From the NCBI GenBank assembly GCA_032622095.1, contig CP136068.1:134671989-134735988 (forward strand): a stretch of 64,000 bases of DNA, in the 5' to 3' direction. Source of the stretch: Siphonodentalium dalli. Taxonomy: Eukaryota; Mollusca; Scaphopoda; Gadilida; Siphonodentaliidae. Shown here in pieces: positions 49,353 through 59,178 of this stretch. Every line of letters starts with the position of its first letter. Within the stretch, counting starts at the first letter, position 1. The notes beneath the pieces were generated by a model. The model was not told the DNA's origin, did no database searches, and saw only the letters and a program-made list of their open reading frames with translations. The translations under genes and the position numbers were made by a program.

Positions 49353-49684
49353 TTTATCACATAATTTGGCCATAAAAGCAGTTTCATAATTATCGGTAAT
49401 AGACACGTTTAATATCAGCGCGTGCGATGACGTCACGGCGTTCTTCAAATAACTTGCGATCGCTGTAGTTTATGATTGTTGTTTTCGATGAATATTGCGC
49501 GTTGCTTCGGGTTTATTTGATCATTTGATAAAAGGTATCTCACACTCGTCCTATTTTATACGTAATTTATCAACCTCGTCCTCTAAATTCTAGTTGAGCC
49601 TCGGTAAACCTCGGCTCAAATCGAATTTAGTGAACTCGGTTGATAAATTCCGTATAAACTAGAAACTCATGTGAGATCCTCTAT
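49353..49684 (+). mobile_element. ~330-bp MITE-like repeat with internal hairpin, copy 2
   Basis: Same family as 6132-6462, sharing the TTTTATCACATAATTTGGCC start, the CCTCGGTAAACCTCGG hairpin turn and the GTGAGATCCTCTATAT end. It lies in the intron between exons 48944 and 50950. Confidence 0.8.
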
Positions 49685-49960
49685 ATCTATCTACTGTCCG
49701 GTCCCGATACTAACGTAAAATCCCAGGATGATTTATAAAAAATATTATACAGGGACCTTTGATGATACATGGGTAGAACGACACCCGAAAAGCCATGTGC
49801 TTACTGTCGATCTCCCTTTCTACCAGATATATCACACATTACCATATCCATTATATCACATATTACCATATCCATTATATCAGTTCCTTGTGTATTTCCA
49901 TGTTCAATGTATATTATGTAACATAATGATATATTTGGTGGATAAATAAACAATGCTTAA

Positions 49961-50302
49961 CCCTTTACCCAACAAACCGGCCACAACCGGCCAAATAAAG
50001 CTTCAACAGCCTAAAATATCTTCGGTCTGTCTCAATAGAACCATACAAATATGGATATCATTGGAACCGCCTCCTTGACCACATTGTGAGAGTTACAGTT
50101 ATGCCCTGTGCCAATGCATTCTCTTATATATGCGAGTCGACCATAGGTCGCCTCGCATATATAAGAGAATGCATTCTTTAACAATTTTATAATTTGTAAT
50201 GTGTTAAGCCAATGCATTCTCTTATATATGCGAGGCGACCTATGGTCGACTCGCATATATAAGAGAATGCATTGGCACAGGGCCCTTCTGTTGGGTAAAG
50301 GG
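49961..50302. mobile_element. TTAA-flanked hairpin MITE, second copy (342 bp)
   Basis: It has the same 14-bp inverted ends as 3697-4088, and TTAA at 49957-49960 and 50303-50306. Relative to the first copy, 50 bp between the two hairpins is missing, with the junction at a shared CATTCTTTAAC. Hence it is a deletion derivative or a sub-family. Confidence 0.85.
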
Positions 50303-50611
50303 TTAAACCAAATGAGTCAGCGTTTAGTATCAGTATAATATCGTGGATCGGATTTACAAACAGGAACACATACGTGTGGCGACAAGAGGGGTGGGGTGCT
50401 TTACCCCAGCTTTTGTGATCGTTTTCGACGTAAAGTAAATGATTTTATGGTTTTCGCTTCGCGATGACTGTGATATATAGTTTTATTGAAAGATTCGCCT
50501 ACTCGAGGCCGATGACAAAACAATTACATAAATAATATAAAATGTTATTATAAATATGGTAACATAAACATATCAATGCTTAATGATTCACACAGTTTAT
50601 GCAGAAAGAGT

Positions 50612-51078
50612 TGGACCATTTTGCAGATGATATTACATGTTTTTGGTTCATGATTTATCGAGATGAGTAAGCAGTTTTGTAGGTCAGCCATATTATTTTT
50701 GCAAAGAAACGCTCTCTTAAACTTTTATAGATGAGACATCGCACAATGAAGTGTTCTTCAGTATCTACCTCAAAACCACACTTTTTGCAAATTATCTCAT
50801 CAGGTGGTACTTCCGGTTGTTTGTGCCTATCTCAATTTCTAAACCACAGTATGTCTTTAAGAAATACATTGACGAATCGTTAAACATTGTGTGATGGTGG
50901 TTTCAATCGTTCTATCGATGGTTGCTTGGCTTCCGAATAACATGCATACCTTCCCTATCTTCTTTGTGTCCAGTACAAGGAAGGCTTCATCGAGAGTGAC
51001 GCCCTCGCCGAATACAATGTCCGCAAATTCTTTTTGGAAATCATCCTGTCATAGAACAAAAAAGTTAGAGGCACACTT
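50612..51078 (-). repeat. intron-exon segment duplicated at 51391-52108
   Basis: From GGACCATTTTGCAGATGATA through the exon and its acceptor, this block matches 51391-52108 with moderate divergence. The second copy is longer mainly because of a 29-bp array. The duplication therefore copied an entire exon with both splice sites. Confidence 0.85.
50950..51045 (-). CDS. internal exon, 96 bp, phase 0-0
   Basis: The acceptor TTCTATGACAG and donor GTATGC bound 32 residues: DDFQKEFADIVFGEGVTL, then DEAFLVLDTKKIGK. It joins in frame to the exon at 57591 upstream and 48944 downstream. The end supplies the first helix and the start of an EF-hand-like loop. A near-copy lies at 51990-52076. Confidence 0.8.
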
Positions 51079-51390
51079 CAAGGGGTACTGTACGCCATTT
51101 TCAATAAATTACCGGTAATAATAACGATCTAATATCGATAATATATAGAAAAATAGGTCAATAGGTTATCTTAAAATCAAAGTTAATAATTTGATATAAA
51201 TTTAATTTATGGCTGGAGCCATAAATTAAATTACGAATTTCCGTGTACAAGACGTAATCAAATTTGTTAACGGGTAATGGATTCGGCAACACGTGGCACC
51301 CATGATCGTGTAAAAAATAATGTTGATAATGGGTGTAAACCCAAGCCACTCACTGACTAGTGACTATACAATAACTTCAATGAGTATATG
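51079..51390. repeat. spacer with a 16-bp-arm palindrome and inverted copy of 28430-28588
   Basis: AATTTAATTTATGGCT and AGCCATAAATTAAATT pair across two bases at about 51199-51232. From there to ~51380 the sequence matches 28430-28588 inverted. Confidence 0.6.
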
Positions 51391-51703
51391 GGACCATTTT
51401 GCAGATGATATTACATGTTTTGGGTTTTGGGTTCACGATTTATTGAGATGAGTAAGCATTTCTGTTCAACAGCCATATTATTAAAGTCTGATTATTCCTG
51501 CAAAGAAATGCTCTCATAAACTTTTATTGATTTGGGCATCGCACAATGAAGTGTTCTTCTGTTTCTACCTCTATACCACACTTTTTATTAATTACCTCAT
51601 CATGGGCTACTTTATGTTGTTTGTGTCTGCCTTTCCATTTGTATTCACTAAAATAAGTCCACAATATGTCTTTAAGAAATACATTGACGAATCGTTAATC
51701 ATT

Positions 51704-51966
51704 GTGTGATACGAATGATGGTGGTTTCAATCGTGTGATACGAATGATGGTGGTTTCAATCGTGTGATACGAATGCTGGTGGTTTCAATCGTGTGATACG
51801 AATGCTGGTGGTTTCAATCGTGTGATATGAATGGTGGTGGTTTCAATCGTGTGATACGAATGATGGTGGTTTCAATCGTGTGATATGAATGATGGTGGTT
51901 TCAATCGTGTGATACGAATGCTGGTGGTTTCAATCGTGTGATACGAATGATGGTGGTTTCAATCGT
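51704..51966. repeat. 29-bp minisatellite, nine units
   Basis: GTGTGATACGAATGATGGTG followed by GTTTCAATC is repeated nine times with few changes. The parallel segment near 50890-50915 has a single shortened unit, so the array expanded after the exon duplication. Confidence 0.95.
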
Positions 51967-51989
51967 CCTATCGATGGTTGCTTGCATAC

Positions 51990-52076
51990 CTTCTCTTTCC
52001 CCTCTTTGTCCGGGGCTTCATCGAGAGTAACGGCATCGCCGGATATGATGTCCGCAAATTCTTTTTGGAATTCATC
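51990..52076 (-). CDS. duplicate exon, 87 bp, phase 0-0 (alternative or decaying)
   Basis: It keeps acceptor TTCTATGACAG, donor GTATGC and an open phase-0 frame: DEFQKEFADIISGDAVTL, then DEAPDKEGKEK. It is nine bases shorter than the exon at 50950 and has lost the FLVLDT stretch that begins the EF-hand-like loop. It could be a mutually exclusive or additional exon, or a decaying copy. The preserved frame and splice sites favour use, or recent origin. Confidence 0.6.
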
Positions 52077-52867
52077 CTGTCATAGAACAAAAAAAGTTAA
52101 TGGCCCACTTAATTTTCGAACCCCCAGATCATATTATATAAAATATATGCCATATTATATACCATTTAAAAGAGCAAACAATTATTTGTTAATTTTTCAA
52201 TAACAAAATGATATTCCTTGGTATTAGTCGATGAGCTGGTAGTACCCCTCGTGCACCCCCACCGCTTAACTTCTTTGGTATTTTCATGTACCCTAATGTG
52301 TATTGTTCAGGAAAAATAATGTTAACAGCGCATAGTTTGGGTCCCAGTGTACCTACTGGGTCAAAGGTTAGCCTTACTCAGTTACCATTTTTTTCCGATT
52401 ATGATTGAGTGGGGGAAACGTTTATCCCAAATATGTGATGTCATTTTAACGGATTTTAACATGTGGTGTTTCATTTTGTAAGTTTTTGAATACTCTATCC
52501 AATGGTACCAAATATGATGGTGTCATTGATAACCTCACCAGAGGTAAAAAAAAAAAAGGTCACGCAATGGCAATAAAAAACGCACATATAATAATATGGG
52601 AGCTGATATGGTACCCCTGCACCCCACTCAACTTTACCACACTAATTTTCTTCCTTATTATGTTCCTCAACTTTTAAGCAATGTTAACAGGAAACAGGGA
52701 AACAAATATTGGTCGTGTGCACACGAGATAAGATGTCCACAGTCTGCCGTTTTTAAAACGAAGCACTATAAGTCAGTTTGATGCAAATTATAGAGAGAAA
52801 ATCTTGACAAATGTAGACAAATGTATATAGTATTGTGAAGCGATTACATAATTATAACTTTTTAGTG

Positions 52868-53345
52868 CAAACTTGATATCAAAATCAGCAAAAAAATAAC
52901 TGTTCATGTTGGGATCCTTTTGTCAAGTAAAATGGAACTATCTTTGGTATCAAATGTGTTCACCATTTTTATCTGACTTAAATACATAATTACAAGATGG
53001 CTTGCAAAATGGCAACCATATTTGGTAAAAAGTTGAGTTTTCACATATATCTCGAAAAAATTATTCTCTGCTGTTCCGAAATGGTAGTAAGATATGTCTC
53101 ACTTGGTTATTAAACATGTTACTTAATCAACTGATAACTAAATGTTCAATTCTGATTGTTCCATTGCCTTATGCGGCATGATCAATTCATTTTAAACGAT
53201 GCAGTATGGAATTTTGCCGAAACTTCTTTTGGTATTCTGGCCATGTTTTTGAAAGGAAATGGGCAGATCTTTGAAACGAACTGAGATGTACCATTCTATG
53301 TGGCTACTCTGGTCCATTAGCACCAACATTGATCAACTTAATGCC
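52868..53345. repeat. repeat arm, inverted partner at 56010-56482
   Basis: AAACTTGATATCAAAATCAG, CAAGTAAAATGGAACTATCT and TGGCCATGTTTTTGAAAGGA find reverse-complement partners at 56010-56482. Family unknown; it may be two insertions in opposite directions. ATGGC-type blocks recall the repeat at 30.7-33.2 kb. Confidence 0.7.
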
Positions 53346-53559
53346 GCCTGTGTGTCAAGTTGACAGTCAGGGAGTGATTGTATTGCCATATGTGAGGTTA
53401 GTAGGTATACAGGGAGTTATTGCATGATCATGAATAATGTGAATAGCTATACAAAGGTTGACTATATATACTCGATTCCACTCTCATGTATATTCATAGT
53501 ATTCATTCATTATATCAACCAAGTAGGTGCCCGCCCATACATATGAACCAATTTTCGAA

Positions 53560-53812
53560 CCACCGCCCTAACAAAGCCTATTAAAAAAAAAACCAGTATG
53601 CACACGATGAACGTAACCTAAAAGCGATCAAATTAATTTAAGCCATCTTCATCATATAATCTGTCACCACATTCAGGGGTGATAGAAAGACAGTCAGCCA
53701 TGACTATATCACCCTAACAATATACATGTATAGTCTATTGATATTATATTTATTTGTAATTGTACTTTCCATGTGTGTATATTGTAAATAAAATTATCCT
53801 ATCCTATATGGT
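53560..53812 (+). mobile_element. 3' end of a CR1-like non-LTR retrotransposon
   Basis: GGGGTGATAGAAAGACAGTC, CATGACTATATCACCCTAAC and a final AAATAAAATTATCCTATCCT look like a retrotransposon 3' UTR with a short tandem tail. The rest is missing. Confidence 0.45.
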
Positions 53813-53814
53813 TA

Positions 53815-54962
53815 TGTGTGATGTGAATATGTATGCAGGGAGTGACTGCATGGTAAGGTTATGTGTTTGCGACTGCATGGTTATGTGTTGGCGTACGGGT
53901 ATTGTGTTGTTTATGTATATATTGAGTGACCGTTTGGTTTTTGGTGGGATGTACAGGTGTACTGTAACATTTGGGTGAATATGTATACATGCGTTGGCTT
54001 TATGATCATGTGTGGGGTGTATGGACAGGGAGTGGTTGTATGGTTGTATGTTGGCTTTATGACCATGTGTGGGTGGGGTGTATGGATAGGGAGTGATTGT
54101 ATGGTTATGAGTTATGTGTACATGGAATGATTTTACGTTCATGGTTGAAGTGTACATGTATATGCATACCTGGAGTATAGCTGGATGGTCTTAGGCGGGC
54201 GTGTTGGTATATATCGAGTTCCCTTGTGGTAATGGGTGATATGTACATGGATATCTTTTGGGGATGTATTGCCATTGGACTGTGTATAGCTATACAGAGA
54301 GTAGCTGTATGAGTATACAGCGAGTGGTTGAATTGTTATGTGTGAGGTGTACATGTGCAAGTCTGGAAGGTATGAATGGCAGTGCGGGATATTGGTATAC
54401 CTGGAAGGGCTGTATGGCCATTGGTGAGTTGTATAATTATGTATACCTGGAGTGATTCTTTGGTCATAGGTGGGGTGTAAATGTATATTTTGCGTGGCTA
54501 TATGGCCATGCATGTGGCGAATATGTATACAAGGAGTGACCGCATGGTCAATGGTGAGCTGATTATGTATACAAGAAATGACTGTATGATCATGAGTGTG
54601 GTGAATATTTATACAGGGAGTGACTATATGGTATAGATCAGGTGTATGAGTATACCTGGTTCCTGCGTGGTGATTCATGGCTGTATGATCATGTGTGGGG
54701 TGGACGGCTATACCGAAGTGTGGCTGTATCGTCACGGGTGAGATGTATGTATGTATATAAAGCGAGTGGCTATAAGACCATTGGTGAGATGTATATGTAT
54801 ACCTGGAGTGACTCTGCATGTGGTCATGGTTGTGTGTATATGTATATATTGAGTGGTTATATGGCCATTGATGTGGTGTATATGTCTACAGAGAGAGGTG
54901 GTGTGACCAATGGCGAGGTGAATATGTATACACAGAGTGACTGTATGATCATGAATGTGGCG

Positions 54963-54965
<3 letters not shown>
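53815..54965. repeat. degenerate ~55-bp minisatellite, left block
   Basis: GTGTATATGTATACCTGGAG, GTGACTGTATGGTCATG and variants recur about every 50-60 bases. The long minus-strand frame at 54139-54819 (His/Thr-rich, repeating THDHT- and CIHIH-like words) is simply this repeat translated. The array resumes at 55680-55895. Confidence 0.8.
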
Positions 54966-54999
<34 letters not shown>

Positions 55000-55309
55000 A
55001 AACCAATGTCAGAAATAGTAACCCGCTCAAGATCATATATTCTATACCCATGATTGTAATTATAGAATATAAAATATATTGGTTTCACGAATGAACAACT
55101 CATAATTCCGTTAAAACAACTAATCCTTCAAATTATTACAACAACTATATACGGCTTATCAATGAAGGTTTCTCATGCATCTCTCCAGAATTCCCAACTA
55201 CACCTTTTACCGGACTCGGCCTCCGGGTCGCAGTTCGACTATTAATCCGTCCAAAAATTCCCATTCTATAAATAAAACGCCCATGGCCCATGTATACCAA
55301 GAAACAGCG

Positions 55310-55341
<32 letters not shown>

Positions 55342-55665
55342 CAATGTCAGAAATAGTAACCCGCTCAAGATCATATATTCTATACCCATGATTGTAATTA
55401 TAGAATATAAAATATATTGGTTTCACGAATGAACAACTCATAATTCCGTTAAAACAACTAATCCTTCAAATTATTACAACAACTATATACGGCTTATCAA
55501 TGAAGGTTTCTCATGCATCTCTCCAGAATTCCCAACTACACCTTTTACCGGACTCGGCCTCCGGGTCGCAGTTCGACTATTAATCCGTCCAAAAATTCCC
55601 ATTCTATAAATAAAACGCCCATGGCCCATGTATACCAAGAAACAGCGAAACATTATACACGCGGA
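54966..55665. repeat. 338-bp segment duplicated in tandem, virtually identical
   Basis: The stretch from AAGGAAACCAATGTCAGAAA to TATACCAAGAAACAGCGAAA occurs twice, 338 bases apart, each preceded by (TA)n. I saw no difference between copies over the aligned bases. It interrupts the surrounding minisatellite. Confidence 0.85.
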
Positions 55666-55679
55666 GCGGCGCGGAATGA

Positions 55680-55895
55680 TCATGTATCAAGTGTACCTGC
55701 TGTGCCTACATGGTGACTCGTGGTTTTATGGTCATGTGCGTGGTGTACGGTTATACCAAGTGTGGCTGTATAGTCATGGGTGATGTGTTTGTGTGTAAAG
55801 CGAGTGGCTATACTGCCATTTATGTGGTGTTTATGTATATATGGGGTGAATGTCATGGATGGGTTGTATATGTGTACCTTGGGTAGCTATCGCTT
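55680..55895. repeat. degenerate ~55-bp minisatellite, right block
   Basis: It continues the phrases of the 53815-54965 array, for example GTGGCTGTATAGTCATGGGT. The 338-bp duplication lies between the two blocks. Confidence 0.7.
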
Positions 55896-56009
55896 CCCAC
55901 AATAACTCAAGGATATGTTAATCGAAAGAGAGGTGATGTCAGAGAGTTCTCCGTCTTGATGGCGTTTAAGCATAATAGAGGAAACTTTAAACGGTTTTTC
56001 TGGCAATAG

Positions 56010-56482
56010 TTCAATTTTGATACTAATGGGCAAGAGTAGCCAAATATTATGGTCCATCTCTGTTCCGTGTGATAGTTCTGCCCATTTCCTTTCAAAACAT
56101 GGCCAGAATCCTAAAAAAAAGTTTTCGGTAAAATTCCATACTGCATCGTTTAAAAGGAATTTGTCGTTGCTCATAAGGTACTGGGACAACCAGAAATAGA
56201 ACATGTAGTTGCCAATTGATTAAGTTCATTTTTAATAACCAAGTGAGTCAGAATTTGCTACCTACTCAACTTTTCTCCAATTTTGGTTGGCATTTTGCAA
56301 CCCATCTTGAGTAATTTGGTCTAAAAACACTTCAGTGTGACAAAAACACTTCAGTATCACACATTGAAAACAGGTCAAAACAATAAACACCTTTGATACC
56401 AAAGATAGTACCATTTTACTTGAAAAAATAGGTCCAATCCTGAAAAGTTAATTTTTGCCGGTTTTGATATCAAGTTTGTTAG
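56010..56482. repeat. repeat arm, inverted partner of 52868-53345
   Basis: CCCATTTCCTTTCAAAACAT and GATACCAAAGATAGTACCAT are reverse complements, with changes, of phrases in the left arm. Small frames in it are not gene-like. The remainder to 56888 is AT-rich with TGGCCGCCATTTTTG-type blocks. Confidence 0.7.
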
Positions 56483-56888
56483 ACAAAATCAATTATTGCT
56501 GGAAATGACAGTTGTTACAGTAGTTACAATTAACCAAAGTGCATCAGCAATTGTTAGTATTCAATGAATAGAAGAAGATAGAATGAATTAGTCGATGTTT
56601 ATTCACCAACCACAACTTTTAAGTGATTGCATGGCACGATGGTGCAATATCTACCATTTTCTCTAATTTGGCCGCCATTTTTGTGGTCATTTTGAGTCAA
56701 AGAGTACTTTTGTTTACTTAAATACTCATTGCCTGTTTTTTTTACATCAAAAGTTGTCAGTTACACCACAACCTGGCGTAACTGTACTCCCATGTTTGCA
56801 TAAAGAATAAGTATCTGGATATATCTAGAAATTAGAAGTTCAACGCTCGTCACATTGATTACCTCCCACACTTTTGGAGCTGGACAGA

Positions 56889-57200
56889 TATAGAGGATCT
56901 CACATGAGTTTCTATTTTATACGGAATTTATCAACCGAGTTCACTAAATTCGATTTGAGCCGAGGTTTACCGAGGCTCAAATAGAATTTAGAGGACGAGG
57001 TTGATAAATTACGTATAAAATAGGACGAGTGTGAGATACCTTTTATCACATGATCAAATAAACCCGAAGCAACGCGAAATATTCATCGAAAACAACAATC
57101 GTAAACTACAGCGATCGCAAGTTATTTGAAGAACGCCGTGACGTCATCGCACGCGCTGATATTAAATGTGTCTATTACCGATAATTATGAAACTGCTTTT
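56889..57200 (-). mobile_element. ~310-bp MITE-like repeat, copy 3 (inverted)
   Basis: It reads the family backwards from ATAGAGGATCTCACATGAGT to GAAACTGCTTTT. It abuts copy 4 head to head and shares with it a single 25-bp TTTTATCACATAATTTGGCC-type end. Confidence 0.8.
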
Positions 57201-57553
57201 ATCACATAATTTGGCCATAAAAGCAGTTTCATAATTATCGGTAATAGACACGTTTAATATCAGCGCGTGCGATGACGTCACGGCGTTCTTCAGATAACTT
57301 GCGATCGCTGTAGTTTATGATTGTTGTTTTCGATGAATATATCGCGTTGATTCGGGTTTATTTGATCATGTGATAAAAGGTATCTCACACTCGTCCTATT
57401 TTATACGTAATTTATCAACCTCGTCCTCTAAATTCTATTTGAGCCTCGGTAAACCTCGGCTCAAATCGAATTTAGTGAACTCGGTTGATAAATTCCGTAT
57501 AAAATAGGAACTCATGTGAGATCCTCTATTTATGGCCAAATTATGTGATAAAA
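57197..57553 (+). mobile_element. MITE-like repeat, copy 4, with perfect 25-bp inverted ends (357 bp)
   Basis: The 25 bases at 57197-57221 (TTTTATCACATAATTTGGCC plus ATAAA) are exactly inverted at 57529-57553. Copies 1-3 lack the right inverted end and stop near CTCTAT. This copy therefore shows what may be the complete element. It lies ~40 bp from the donor of the exon at 57591. Confidence 0.75.
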
Positions 57554-57590
57554 CTTATTATGCTAGCTGTAATATGAGAATAAAACTCAC

Positions 57591-57662
57591 GTCCTTTAGT
57601 ACATTCTCGATGGTCTGTTTCTCCAGCTGTTGTGTGTTATCTATGTTGTACTTGTCAAGAGT
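57591..57662 (-). CDS. internal exon, 72 bp, phase 0-0
   Basis: The acceptor TTTGAATTTTCAG and donor GTGAGT bound 24 residues, TLDKYNIDNTQQ then LEKQTIENVLKD. With the preceding VTDAFLK it has the spacing of an EF-hand (hydrophobic helix, D at loop position 1, E at 12, then a helix), although the inner ligands are not acidic. Confidence 0.8.
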
Positions 57663-57779
57663 CTGAAAATTCAAAGCTGAATAAAAAGCTGTCTTTTGTC
57701 ACATATTATCATACATAGCCCAAATTCACATAATATTAGCGATTTACGCTTATGGATAATGTAATCTACGCTTGAGGGT

Positions 57780-58110
57780 AATTATACTAGTCGATTTAGT
57801 TAATTTCGGGACCGAACTCAGAACAAATGTTACTGAAGCGATTTTGGTGTGTTCGACGCGGGGAACACCAGATTAATATTCAAGGAAAATCCAATCTGGT
57901 GAACATTTATAATTCAAGATGGCGTCCAGCATGGATCTGGATACCGTGAGTTGTCATAAATTCGAGCATAACATGACCTGTTGTAGCCTGAGGAAATCGC
58001 ATACCAAATTTGGTTCCGATTAAATATTTATCGCATCATGTGTAAATTCTAAGTCGAAAAAGTGCGATAACTCCCTAAAGAAAGTCAGATCAAAACCATA
58101 TTCGAACTTG
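57780..58110. repeat. diverged fragment related to the giant inverted repeat
   Basis: TTGGTGTGTTCGACGCGGGG and CAAGATGGCGTCCAGCATGG resemble the outer arm sequence near 30790-30890. It is a dispersed copy of that family; ends unclear. Confidence 0.45.
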
Positions 58111-58577
58111 ATCTGTATTTTGGGCTGAGAAATATTTCTAAAGTTGTCATTTTTGCGGTGTCAAATCTGAACAAATCGATGAAGATGCATTATGTGTACA
58201 AACATTCAAAAACAGATATATTGTAAAGTGTGTTTAATATATAATGGCTGTATTGATTGTTACAAAAACGACCATATATTAATCAAGATTTCTATTCCTG
58301 TCGTTTTGCAAACACCCGCGCAGCCATTATTAAACTATTTTAAATGTTTATGTTCTTGAACGCATGCTTCATTCAAACATCGGCTTTATCTCAATTCGCT
58401 CGGATTAATCAAACCGCGAACGTGACAAATGTAGAAAAATAACGGTACTTATTCTTAACAGAATCATTTGTCCTAGCAGGCTACCAGCATCATTCAATTC
58501 AGCAGGACCCTCCAACACCAGAGCATATCAGCAGGACCACTTAACCAGGGGGAATCAATCACAGAACATGTGCTCAC

Positions 58578-58680
58578 CTTGAGGAAGGCGTCCGTGACCT
58601 TCACGGTTTTCCTATACTCTTTCGGAGATTTTATTCTGACACGCTCCGCTATCGATCTTTCCCTTAAAATATATTGTGCG
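58578..58680 (-). CDS. most upstream exon found; 5' boundary uncertain
   Basis: The donor GTGAGC follows AAG. The frame reads ERSIAERVRIKSPKEYRKTV, then KVTDAFLK, and is phase 0 at its 3' side. Possible acceptors are an AG at 58681-58682 (exon 103 bp) or at 58663-58664 (85 bp). Both have poor pyrimidine tracts. A TTAA foldback MITE begins 22 bp above the first of these, so the insertion may have replaced part of the acceptor region. The exon could also begin inside the MITE. Confidence 0.6.
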
Positions 58681-58702
58681 CTTATTTCATAGACATATTT
58701 AA

Positions 58703-59171
58703 AGGTACTCAATCCGATCAGAGGGTCCTATATTACTATTTCTTTGGCTTTGGGGGTAAAAAATAATTGATTCGAGTCGAGGAACCTACCAATCAACGCT
58801 CAGGGTGATCAGATATCGATATTTGAAGTTTCGTTATTTCTATTCTTTCTGTCCCAGAACACAGTCAAAATTGCGTTATTATTACCACTTGATTTAGAGT
58901 TATCCATCCTTGTCTGTTTGAATAGTGTTTCGGTGTACACATCTCGAGCAGATTACGAAGTTAAGGGCAATTATTAGTACTCATCTCGAGAAAATAACAA
59001 ATTTCAAAAATCAATATCTAATAACTCTGAGCTTTGTTTGATGGGTTCCTCGACTCGAATCAAATATTTTTTAACCCCAAAGCCAAAGAAATAGTAATAT
59101 AGGACCCTCTGATCGGATTGTTGTTGTTGGAATCTGTTGAGATGGGGACCCTCTGATCGGATTGAGTACCT
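58703..59171. mobile_element. TTAA-flanked foldback MITE, copy 2 (469 bp)
   Basis: Ends AGGTACTCAATCCGATC and GATCGGATTGAGTACCT lie inside TTAA at 58699-58702 and 59172-59175. It is the same family as 35067-35545 and sits immediately upstream of the exon ending at about 58680. Confidence 0.85.
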
Positions 59172-59178
59172 TTAAAGG

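Larger units (their letters stand above)
41195..58680 (-). other. multi-exon host gene of unknown function (3' part)
   Basis: Six exons were read directly from splice signals on the minus strand: 58578-~58680, 57591-57662, 51990-52076 (duplicate), 50950-51045, 48944-49102, 43095-43190, with the terminal exon 41195-41305. Every junction I could fix is phase 0, and the joined frame stays open until a TAA stop. Leaving out the duplicate exon, the readable part is about 210 residues. The upstream part lies beyond the window or was not found. The product has no signal or membrane segment in the visible part. Two segments resemble degenerate EF-hands. Introns carry hAT-, MULE-, TTAA- and CR1-derived DNA. 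I do not recognise the family. Confidence 0.75.

Noticed and set aside
54139-54819. 226-codon minus-strand frame, His/Thr-rich
   Set aside because: It is the ~55-bp minisatellite translated. Neighbouring frames show the same words, and there is no start context or splice sites.
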